DNA from: Piscicola geometra | Taxonomy: Eukaryota; Annelida; Clitellata; Hirudinida; Piscicolidae | Direction of reading: 5' to 3' | Assembly: GCA_943735955.1 (NCBI GenBank) | Contig: OX030960.1 | Location: 5,763,035 to 5,827,034, forward strand | DNA: 64,000 bases | In this document: positions 55,930 to 64,000 of the stretch, piece by piece | Layout: each line of letters begins with the position of its first letter | Numbering within the stretch: the stretch's first letter is position 1 | Program-made: the position numbers and the translations under genes | The notes under the pieces: generated by a model | Told to the model about the DNA's origin: nothing | The model's input: only the letters and a program-made list of their open reading frames with translations | Databases searched by the model: none

Positions 55930-57430
55930 GTCGGAAAGGAATTTCCACATGTAGAAGTTGATTTTTCTATAGTAATTTCAATGAACTAAATAATTTTGAT
56001 TGAAATACATATTTGATTTCATTAAATTGTTTGTTAAGGTTTGAATTTATTGTCTTTCGTTAAATATTTTTTCACAATATTTAGGGATTCTGCTAATTAT
56101 TTTTTTTACTTCTTCCTCTGACATGTGAATTAATGGTTCAATTCTTTATATTCAAAATTAATTTAATGAAAGAATAAGTGCTGTTACTGCTTTATCGTTA
56201 AATCATGTTTGAATTTCCCCTATTACACTGTCCAGTAAACTAATAAAAACTTGTTTAATTTTTTATTGTTCAAAATGTCTCATCGTAATCAAGAGAACTC
56301 ATTAGAATTGAATAATTCAAACGTGTATTTTGTATTCTTTGTCTTTTACTAGGTTGTATAAACACATTCTTGCTGACCTCCTTTAATGAATTGAAACCAC
56401 TTTCCTTTAAAACATAATTAAATATATCTTTGAGGTTTTAAGACTTTTACTATTGCAACCTTTTAACGGAAGCATATTGTTAAATGGCTTGAAAATTTTT
56501 GGTATTTGACAATTATGCATTGAAAACGCTTTCCAATATTTTAACTGCTAGACCTGATTAATTAAATTGATAAATAAGTTTTTGTTTAATTTTTACAAGA
56601 CGCAAAACTATGTCTTGGACTGTCGACATTTCACAAAGCAAATTTAGCAAACTTTACATGCATGATTTTCGGTTCACATGCCTAACTGCAATAGGATACA
56701 CAAGATTACTTCGCCATGCTATGTTTCCACATTTAGACATAAATGTACAAGTTTTTCCTTGTGCTGCTGTTACATCATCAGACTTATGCTATCACCATTT
56801 AAAGACGCGACTCCATGTCGTCATTACTACTCTCAAAACATGCGAGACAAACACCATAACCGAAGAAAAGAAGAGCGAAACCCAGTGATCCTCGTCGACT
56901 CGACAAACGAACTTTACTTTGTACGGCAGTGACTCGCAAACTTATCTTCTCACTAATCATATAATCTGCATTATACTGTTACATACATATCAGCTTATTT
57001 GTTAACCTAGCCTATAACATTAAAAGTATGTAATCAGCAGATATTAATTTTTCTTAGATAATGATCTTTGTAAGAGGCTTGCATGTGATGAGATTGTAAG
57101 AATCAGTGGGTTTATTTCTTTGTATGGCATGCATTGTTGCACAACGACTTGAACTTTCTAAACTACCTACACACTTAATGTCATCATTATTTGGAGATAG
57201 TTGGTTTTACCGGAATAAAGTTTTCAAAAAATGGTTTTGCACTTATCTGTATCTGTGAGCTAATTAAAGCTGTATATTTGATAGTAAAATAAATGAAAAT
57301 TTATATGATTATTTGTTTCAATGAAATTTACAAATTTAATTGTACTGAATGGGCACTTGCTTCTTAAGGACATAACAACAACCCGGCTTGTTGACCACAT
57401 TTATACAACATTGAAACACAATTTTAGTGA
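55930..57430. other. AT-rich region with no recognised gene
   Basis: The frame at 56610-56888 (plus) has coding-like composition, with scattered Cys and His, but no recognised domain and no splice support. The rest is AT-rich with no repeat. Confidence 0.4.
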
Positions 57431-57470
57431 TTGATTCGTTTATGAACCCCAGAAATAATAAAAACACCGA

Positions 57471-57620
57471 TTAACAAAGACATTTTTCCCAAATACACTT
57501 TTCATAAGGACGCATTCCGGTTTCCTTGTTTGTCCACTCCAAAATGTTTTCAATGTCCTGAATGAACAACTGGAAATCTTTATAGGCACGGTAATCTGTG
57601 TGCCCTTCACTTGGAATACA
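57471..57620 (-). CDS. Candidate terminal exon, unknown
   Basis: After an acceptor (CATATCAAATAG) a 150-nt frame runs to TAA. It reads EGHTDYRAYKDFQLFIQDIE, then WTNKETGMRPYEKCIWEKC. The composition is protein-like. Just upstream (57830-57659) another minus-strand frame, with NRRFSEGETKKWILGEIRDE and an acidic end (DTEMSEGQEEYN), looks coding too, but a good donor joining the two is not evident. Both may belong to one decayed gene. Confidence 0.25.
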   Translation of the reverse strand, partial: CIPSEGHTDYRAYKDFQLFIQDIENILEWTNKETGMRPYEKCIWEKCLC

Positions 57621-57934
57621 CTATTTGATATGATCATCATTATCACTAATTATCTCTAATTATATTCTTCTTGGCCCTCGCTCATTTCAGTGTCGATCTC
57701 GCTGATAGTTTCTTTATCGTCACTCGTGCCTTTATCCTCATCGCGAATTTCTCCAAGGATCCATTTTTTAGTTTCCCCTTCACTGAATCGTCTATTTTCC
57801 ACTTTATTTTTGATAACAAACAATCGGTAGTAGAAAGAATGGGCGATTACGCATAGAATACTTTTCAAGTGATAACAGTTGATCGTTTTAGCTAAAAGAA
57901 GTAACATATAACAATGAATATTAAAACTATAATC

Positions 57935-58000
57935 AATCAATCACTAATGATTTGTATAGCGCCCTATACTAAGTGAACAAAGGCGCTCTTCAAATAAAGT
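57935..58000 (-). repeat. Solo L2-like LINE 3' tail
   Basis: On the minus strand it reads GAGCGCCTTTGTTCACTTAG, then AGGGCGCTATACAAATCATT and TGATTGATTGATT, matching the LINE end at 29.32-29.37 kb in inverted orientation. The coding part is absent. Confidence 0.75.
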
Positions 58001-58277
58001 TGTTAAATAAAACGGTTTTTAGACAACTACCAATATATGTATATATATATATATAAATTCAAATATATCTAAAAACAAACAATAAACCTCAATAATCCAA
58101 CCTCACCCACACCATCATGACAATCACCGCCAAAAAATCACTATCACCACAAATAAAAAATTCAATCATCACCACAATACCAACACTCATACCACAGCAC
58201 AATCATAACCACATCATCCTCAAAACAACAAAACACCATCATTTTTCTCAATTTTCTGTCTTGCCACTTGTGCCTAG

Positions 58278-58442
58278 GCTGCAAAAGAGGGTGAAGGAGA
58301 AGTCCTTGCCAACGCTGGTACTGCTGCTATGGAAGGATTTCTCTATGTCGCAACTCACTTGATTCCCTGCGGTCATCTTGGTCTGCTGCGGCCATTCTCG
58401 ACAGATTCAAAACAACCAACATTCGCACTAAAAACATTCTAA
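58278..58442 (+). CDS. Candidate terminal exon, unknown
   Basis: A long pyrimidine tract (TTTTTCTCAATTTTCTGTC) ending GTGCCTAG precedes a 54-codon frame running to TAA. It reads AAKEGEGEVLANAGTAAMEG, then FLYVATHLIPCGHLGLLRPF. The splice site is among the best in the window and the composition is unlike the AT-rich surroundings. I do not recognise the protein. No upstream exon could be joined inside the window. Confidence 0.3.
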   Translation, partial: AAKEGEGEVLANAGTAAMEGFLYVATHLIPCGHLGLLRPFSTDSKQPTFALKTF

Positions 58443-58659
58443 TTAATTAAATTTATTTTTTATTTAGATTTTAGATTCTAAAATTTTAATATATTATACC
58501 CAAAACCGTTTATTCTACAAACCAAAGATCAGATTGTTCTATTTATGAAAAAATACGCATAAATATTTGTATAAAAATAACGCTCACTTCAATTTATCGT
58601 ATGCAATTAAATTATTAAAATCAGTAGAATCATTATTCCTTTGTTGCAACTTTATGGTT

Positions 58660-59770
58660 GTGACTTTTTTTTATTTGTATGCATTTGTATATATTTTCCT
58701 ATAACATTAATGAACATAGAAAGGTAAAGATATAACGAAGTGGCAATTTATGTAGATCGTGTACTTAATATAATCTTTTATGGCGCGAAATTCAGGAGCT
58801 TCTTTATATAAAGAATAAATTCTTCTCAGGTATAACTTTTGTAGAATAAAGTTAGTTTTAGCATGGCGAGTCTATTGGAGGAGAAGTCTGATGTCTTGTT
58901 TGCAAGAAATGGCAGCACATGTTCTAATTCAAGTAAGTCTACTTTGTAGAATTTAATACTAATATTTTTTTCTGGAATTATTGAAATTAAAGCGATATCA
59001 TACATAAGCATGTCCGAAGTGTGCTCGCCTTTTTCAATATTTTAAGTTTTCAAATTGAAACATTTCTATTGTTTCGAATGAAACGCCTTCAATAATTAAT
59101 GCCATTCAATGAAATATTAATCAAAAATAATAAATACTAATATTTTTTCTGGAATTATTAAAATTTAAGCGATATTAGGAACAAGCATGTCTGAAGCGTG
59201 TTCGCTTTTTTCAAATTGAAACATTTCTATTGTTTCGAATGAAACGCCTTCAATAATTAATGCCATTCAATGAAATATTAATCAAAAATAATAAATACTA
59301 ATATTTTTTTCTGGAATTATTAAAATTTAAGCAATATTAGGAACAAGCATGTCCGAAGTGTGCTCGCCTTTTTCAATATTTTTAGTTTTCAAATTGAAAC
59401 ATTTCTATTGTTTCGAATGAAACGCCTCCAATAATAAATGCCATTCAATGAAATATTAATCAAAAATAATAAATACACAAGTACAGAATTACTCATTCCC
59501 TAAATTGAAAAAAAATTATGTATATAATATAATTATAGTATTGTGTCAAACTTTTCAACAATAATTCAAAATACATTAAAATTAATCCAAAAATTTGAAT
59601 TTGTACATATTTTCTTATAACATTAATGAACATAGAAAGACAATTTGAAAAGATTCAATGTGCGCTCTTTAAGGAGTGGCAATATATGTACTGAATATAG
59701 TATTCTTTTATAATTAAGCGCGAAATGCAGGAGCTTCTATATATTCTGAGGTATAACTATAGTTGCGCGG
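58660..59770. repeat. Flanking direct repeats around a three-copy tandem repeat
   Basis: Two diverged direct copies (58660-58850 and 59590-59765) share CCTATAACATTAATGAACAT or CTTATAACATTAATGAACAT, GTGGCAATTTATGTA-type and GCAGGAGCTTCTATATA-type segments. Between them three units of about 175 bp (58960-59475) share CTAATATTTTTTTCTGGAAT, AGCATGTCCGAAGTGTGCTC and CATTTCTATTGTTTCGAATG. Confidence 0.8.
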
Positions 59771-60780
59771 ATTTTTTATTTCTATTTTTTTATTTTAATA
59801 GTTAACAAAAAAAATATACTATTTATATTACTAAGCGATTATAAGAGCTATTTAAAAGTTGAAATTAGCATAGAGGTCTCATGTTAGATTGAAAAAGTGA
59901 GGCACGTTGCAGCGCGTCGATTCAAATCAAGTGTGCGGCGTGTATTAACGGCATTATACAAACTTATATACTTATATATTAGAACATACGTTTTATTAAA
60001 TGATAATAATATATAAAAAAGGTTTATTATGAAAAAAAACACAATAAAAGTGTACTAATGCCGAATAATAGTGACAAGATGGTGTGCTTGCCGGTTTAGT
60101 CGCCGACGACTATGCCGCGACACAGTTTGTCTACGTGGTACTAGTAGCAGGTTCAAGATGAAAAACATCAGAAAAATAAAAAACCTGACCTGACAGTCTA
60201 TTCAATATTTGCACACAAATAAAACACATTAATCAACATATTAATTCGAAACTCAACTAGTATAGAAAATAAAGAAAGGAGAGTTCTTTAGTTGTTTGCT
60301 AAAAAGCTAGGGTTCCATACCAAAAAGTCGGTCTAGTCGCCGACACAGGTTGTACTAGTTCTGAACCCGATCATCAGCGCATCCGTTATTGTTTATTAGC
60401 CTCGAAATAATCCTTCTATCATTATTTTGTATCTTTTAAACTGCGATTCTTCTTCTCTCCAGGATCTTTTTGATCTTTCTCATCTTGGCAGCCGTCTTCA
60501 TCGCGTAGTTGATGAGCGATTCTTTTTCTTTGTCACTTTCCCTCCAACCACTCCAAGGCATTTAATTTTGCCATACCCTTCCTTCAATAAAACCCATGGT
60601 GACACACGGATATCTTCTAATATAAAAGTCCACCATACCCAAAGCTTTTTCGGTCTGAATAGTTTGGATTCCATTTAGATAGCATTAGGCATAGAACACT
60701 AACACGTTTTAGCATAAATACATTTGTAAGGAAAACATTTGTTGTAAATCATGGAGTTTACCTGCTTTCTTTGGTTTGTT
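59771..60780. other. AT-rich region with a small CGCCGACGA-type duplication
   Basis: No gene is recognised. Similar segments with TAGTCGCCGAC, followed by GTACTAGT-type sequence, occur at about 60098-60146 and 60332-60365. The plus-strand frame at 60427-60678 has no recognisable domain. Confidence 0.4.
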
Positions 60781-60799
60781 TTTTTTATTTCAATTAAGG

Positions 60800-61560
60800 T
60801 TTCTTTTGAGCAAATTATGAATAAATCGTCTAGGGCAGGAGCCATTGCTATGCCCATAGCAAGACCATTTGTTTGTTTATGTCTTTCCTTGGTACATGAA
60901 AAAATTGTTGTTAAGGGTTATCCTAAGTAAGTCAATAATCAGGTTTTTCTGGTCTGTTTGGTGTGGGGAATTTCTATTGTTTTGTTATTGATCATGTTAG
61001 TATATAATGAAGTTATTTTCAAAACGTCAAAGGAAGTGTCGACTAGTTTCGCTTCGAAAATCTTCTTCGGGACAATATTCCTTGTAAAGAATCTCCCGTA
61101 TATTCATTCACGTGTATATAAGCAGGCGAAGTGAGTCAATGTATACGTACATAGTGATATATGATATGTAAATTACATTCGTAAGATGTCTCAAATAAAG
61201 TCATTAGATAAAGTCAGATCAGATTATGGTAACTAAGCTATTTTTAGGGTAACTTTGATGTGTGGTCATGAAGGAACATTTAGACATTTGGTGATGTTTG
61301 TGGTTTCTGTATTTGTATTAGTGATGATGGGTCTACCAAGCGTTCATTTAGATCTTAATGTATTTTTGGTAGAATATAAAAATTTTTGGGTTTGAAATTA
61401 CATTATTTTCATGAAATATTAGAGCTTTCTGGACTGCATCTTCCTTCAAAAGATGTCCAAACACGTCGTCTTTCAATGACAAAATACTTTCTGGATTCTT
61501 CTGAATATCGGCAATCTTCTCTAGCGTACTGGAATGATGGTGCCTGTATTATGAATTAAC
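60800..61560 (-). pseudogene. Penelope-like element reverse transcriptase, decayed copy
   Basis: In minus-strand order: ESILSLKDDVFGHLLKEDAV, then FHENNVISNPKIFIFYQKYI in place of the family's LPKIHK motif, then ITSLYTNMINNKTIE near 61.0 kb with the first catalytic Asp region lost, and KQTNGLAMGIAMAP near 60.85 kb, the strongly conserved Penelope motif. Right after it the sequence jumps to LDDLFII, losing the segment that normally separates the two. In-frame stops separate the blocks. It is a separate, shorter copy in the same orientation as the element at 61.9-64 kb. Confidence 0.65.
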
Positions 61561-61819
61561 GGATTGATTCAAAAAAAGAATATTGAGGGACTGGTGGGAA
61601 ACTCTGTCACGTGAGTTGTCTAATATTCATTGGTAATCGGCTAGGTTGAGGAAGCTAGGTTTTCTTAGTTCTTTTAGCCCTCGTCTTCTGTTGGTGCAAT
61701 GAGTTTATTTAATTTGTCGTTCAGGTTGTTTAGACCTGTGTTTGTCGGTATTGTTGGCTGTTCGTTCTATGTGTTTGTATGTGGGTTTACGGTTGATAGG
61801 TTCTCGGTTTGTGGCAGTG

Positions 61820-61900
61820 GCGCAATTATTATTATTAGTAGTAATAACAATATTATTATTTTTAGTTATTTTTTTTACTATTATATATATATTTTTATTG
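61820..61900. repeat. ATT-rich microsatellite
   Basis: TTATTATTA-type and TATATATA runs within the 3' region of the Penelope-like element. Confidence 0.7.
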
Positions 61901-62239
61901 TTCTAGATTACTTTAGAATTGATTTTCATCTTCGTGTAATTGTGTCCCCTAGTTGCTAATTTTCTAATGAAGATACTGCTTAAATAATCATAATCTTCTT
62001 TCAAGGAGCATTGTCTGGTTAGTCTAATTAGGCCTGATTTATGTAAGTTATTAATCGTGTGCTTAGGATGATTGGAGGTGGCATGTAGTCAATTTAAATT
62101 GTTGGTTTCTTTTATGTGGGTTTTTGTAATAAATATATTATTCTGTATTCTGATATTAAGATCTAAGAAATTGATGTTATCATTACTAATTATGTAATCT
62201 AATTTAATTTCTCTTTAATGTTTTTAATGTTACTGTTCT

Positions 62240-62585
62240 TAATGTTGTCTAATGTGTTTTGGGTGCTGATAATGAACAACTAATCTATGTACCTTTTATA
62301 TAAAATAGGTTTATAGTTAAGAATTATATTATCTAAGTCTTGTAAATAAATGTTCGCTATGGCTGGGGCCATGCTAATGCCCATAGCTAAACCATTAATT
62401 TGTTTATAAAAGTTATCATTATATTTGAATTAATTATTATTAAGAACTATTTTTAATAATTGAATTATTAAATTATCAGGTCTATTTGGTTGAGGATATT
62501 TTTTAAATATACGTTTTACTTTAGCTATTACTTTATTATTAATGTTAGTATATAGGGAAGTAATATCTGCTGTTACTAATATTAG

Positions 62586-62621
<36 letters not shown>

Positions 62622-62930
62622 TATAATATTATTTTTTAGATAAAAGGAATGTCCTAAATTTTTGTTTAGATTATTTAAGATTTTAATTAGCTCAAAACTA
62701 TCTTTTAAATAACTATCGTGTTTAGACATTAGGGGAATTAGAAAATAATTAATATTTACTTATGTTTGTTGTTTCAGTGTTAGTATTAGTTATTATTGGT
62801 ATGCCAGGTGGGATGATATTTCTTGTCCATTTTTCTTTTTCTTTATGTATCTTTGGTAAGGTATAAAATTTTCTATATTGAATTAAATTATTTATGTTAT
62901 AGAGAAAATTTCTCAATTGTTTATCTATCT
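62240..62930 (-). pseudogene. Penelope-like reverse transcriptase, catalytic box disrupted
   Basis: Contains YRKFYTLPKIHKEKEKWTRN, IIPPGIPIITNTNTETTNIS, VTADITSLYTNINNK (first catalytic Asp), then INGLAMGISMAPAIANIYLQ and YKRYID followed by a stop where the second Asp of the IDD box is expected, then LFIISTQNTLDN in frame. So the enzyme is broken at a catalytic residue by a single codon. Frame changes occur near 62735 and 62430, and an ATT microsatellite adds a poly-Asn stretch (62578-62622). The rest is well preserved, so inactivation seems recent. Confidence 0.75.
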
Positions 62931-63521
62931 TATATATATTTTAGTGTTGTTGTACAGGTTTTCATTCGCTAACTTATAAAAATTGTTATCATTTAGTTGT
63001 TTAAGAATCTCTTCATCGTAGTCAGTGATATTTTGGATGACAAAACAGTCTCCTTCATCTGCTTTCTTAATACTGATTGATTTGTTCTTATCCTTCTTCA
63101 ATTGTAATAAAGCCAATCTCTCATCGTGTGTTAAGTTATTTTCATCCGTTGTATAAAAATTCTTATTAAATTTGTTTTTATTGAACTTTATATGATTAAT
63201 TTTATTGTTATTAATAGGTAAGATTTGTTTCTTTTTATTAACTCTATTTTTATATAAGTTTATATTGATTAGTTGTGGGATTTTACCAATTAATTTTCGT
63301 TGTGGTTTATTTAAGTCGTACATATTTGGTGTAAAGGTAAATGGGAGTTTGAATTTATTATTTAATTTAGTTCCAGTAAGGGTGCTATAGGATTTATTAT
63401 TAAAGTGAAATTTGAGTAGCAAATTACGTCTTAATTTGGTGTAAAATTCTTTAATGGTTAGAAAATGTATCGTCTTACTCGTTTCTACATAACCTAAACC
63501 TTTATTTAGTAAAGAAATCAT
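62925..63521 (-). CDS. Penelope-like element N-terminal region (198 aa open frame)
   Basis: An open frame. Its second half contains NNLTHDERLALLQLKKDKNK, then SISIKKADEGDCFVIQNITD, matching the conserved N-terminal PLE block (LT-x-E-x-x-AL-x-x-LK, then IKKAD-G). The first half is Lys/Asn-rich. It ends at a stop just before the LPKIHK block, so one frame shift or stop separates it from the RT. The more N-terminal Thr/Asn-rich frame (63958-63737) may be the start of the same protein, with the region between in another frame. Confidence 0.65.
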   Translation of the reverse strand: MISLLNKGLGYVETSKTIHFLTIKEFYTKLRRNLLLKFHFNNKSYSTLTGTKLNNKFKLPFTFTPNMYDLNKPQRKLIGKIPQLININLYKNRVNKKKQILPINNNKINHIKFNKNKFNKNFYTTDENNLTHDERLALLQLKKDKNKSISIKKADEGDCFVIQNITDYDEEILKQLNDNNFYKLANENLYNNTKIYIR

Positions 63522-64000
63522 ATTTGTGTCAAGTTGATAATTAGACAGATTAATTTTATTATTATTCCCAAGGTTTAAAGTGGACTTAACTAATTTTCTT
63601 GTTATTATATTGTTCGATTCATCTATTGTGTTCCTAAAAAGTCTTTTTAGTTTTCTTTTTATCTTGTGTTTTCGGTCTTGTTGTTCTGTGGGATGGAGGA
63701 TCGTCCGGTTCTACATCTCTGTGTCTATTTAAATCTTTATGAGGGTAGAATTATGTCCTGTACCGTATCTCTCATAGTTTTCAGTAACTCGTCTTGGTAA
63801 TCTTCCATTTGTTTCTTAAAATTAGTCATTTTATTTTTGAAGATATCGATAGTATTATTGTTCGTGTTAAGGGTAGTTGGTGGATTATTGTTAGTAGATG
63901 TAGGGTTATTTAGTGGGTTAGTTGTGGTCGTTGTTATGGGGATAGTGTTACTAGTCAATTGTATGGGGGACGGATTATGTGCCGTATCATCAGAAGTTGG

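Larger units (their letters stand above)
61900..64000 (-). mobile_element. Penelope-like element (PLE), nearly full coding region, runs off the window
   Basis: The order of recognisable segments on the minus strand is N-terminal low-complexity region (63958-63737), N-terminal PLE region (63521-62925), RT (62930-62270), then the segment after the RT with LHATSNHPKHTINNLHKSGL and IRLTRQCSLKEDYDYL. This last region is the usual one upstream of the GIY-YIG endonuclease, which I do not see. The left edge near 61.9 kb is approximate. Confidence 0.75.

Overview
The window is AT-rich nuclear DNA from an animal. The host genes have spliced exons with GT-AG introns, CUB, sushi and NHL domains and a transmembrane exon. 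The mix of Merlin, hAT, MULE, Penelope-like and L2/CR1-like elements, together with an endogenous nucleoprotein-like insertion, fits an invertebrate, with an arthropod such as a crustacean most plausible. I cannot name the species from sequence alone.

Layout. From 1 to 14 kb there is mostly AT-rich non-coding DNA. It holds one convincing orphan exon (1305-1528, minus), a GAT microsatellite and a complete hAT-type element (9726-11524) with terminal inverted repeats, a perfect 8-bp target duplication and an internal minisatellite. From 14.1 to 20.3 kb lies the main plus-strand gene: four exons with matching phases join into a 768-residue CUB-sushi-transmembrane protein with a long cytoplasmic tail. 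From 22.25 to 25.95 kb a minus-strand gene of four exons gives a 447-residue NHL-repeat-like protein; its first intron holds a tRNA-derived SINE and an antisense hAT relic. The rest is an accessory region of nested mobile DNA. It contains an L2-like LINE (26.5-29.4 kb); a 5'-truncated LINE directly downstream of two overlapping, fully open nucleoprotein-like ORFs (30.6-34.0 kb); a MULE with about 650-bp inverted repeats (34.5-37.2 kb); a tandem pair of Merlin fragments (37.2-39.1 kb); a BED-type hAT pseudogene and 19-bp minisatellite (39.4-40.8 kb); a long-TIR DNA transposon of about 6.5 kb with zinc-finger and transposase pieces (40.9-47.4 kb); a Merlin/LINE junction (47.6-48.3 kb); a triplicated composite satellite with 16-bp arrays and a hAT relic (48.3-51.9 kb); a mosaic zinc-finger gene with duplicated exons (52.3-53.8 kb); another LINE (54.1-55.5 kb); and two Penelope-like elements at the right end (60.8-64 kb).

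The two complete host genes do not obviously act together: one is a predicted surface receptor or adhesion protein, the other a cytosolic propeller-type scaffold. The most unusual features are the paired nucleoprotein-like ORFs, whose position suggests capture by LINE template switching, and the repeated pairing of hAT-derived sequence with 16-19-bp AT-rich minisatellites. Family names rest on motifs read by eye; no database search was possible.
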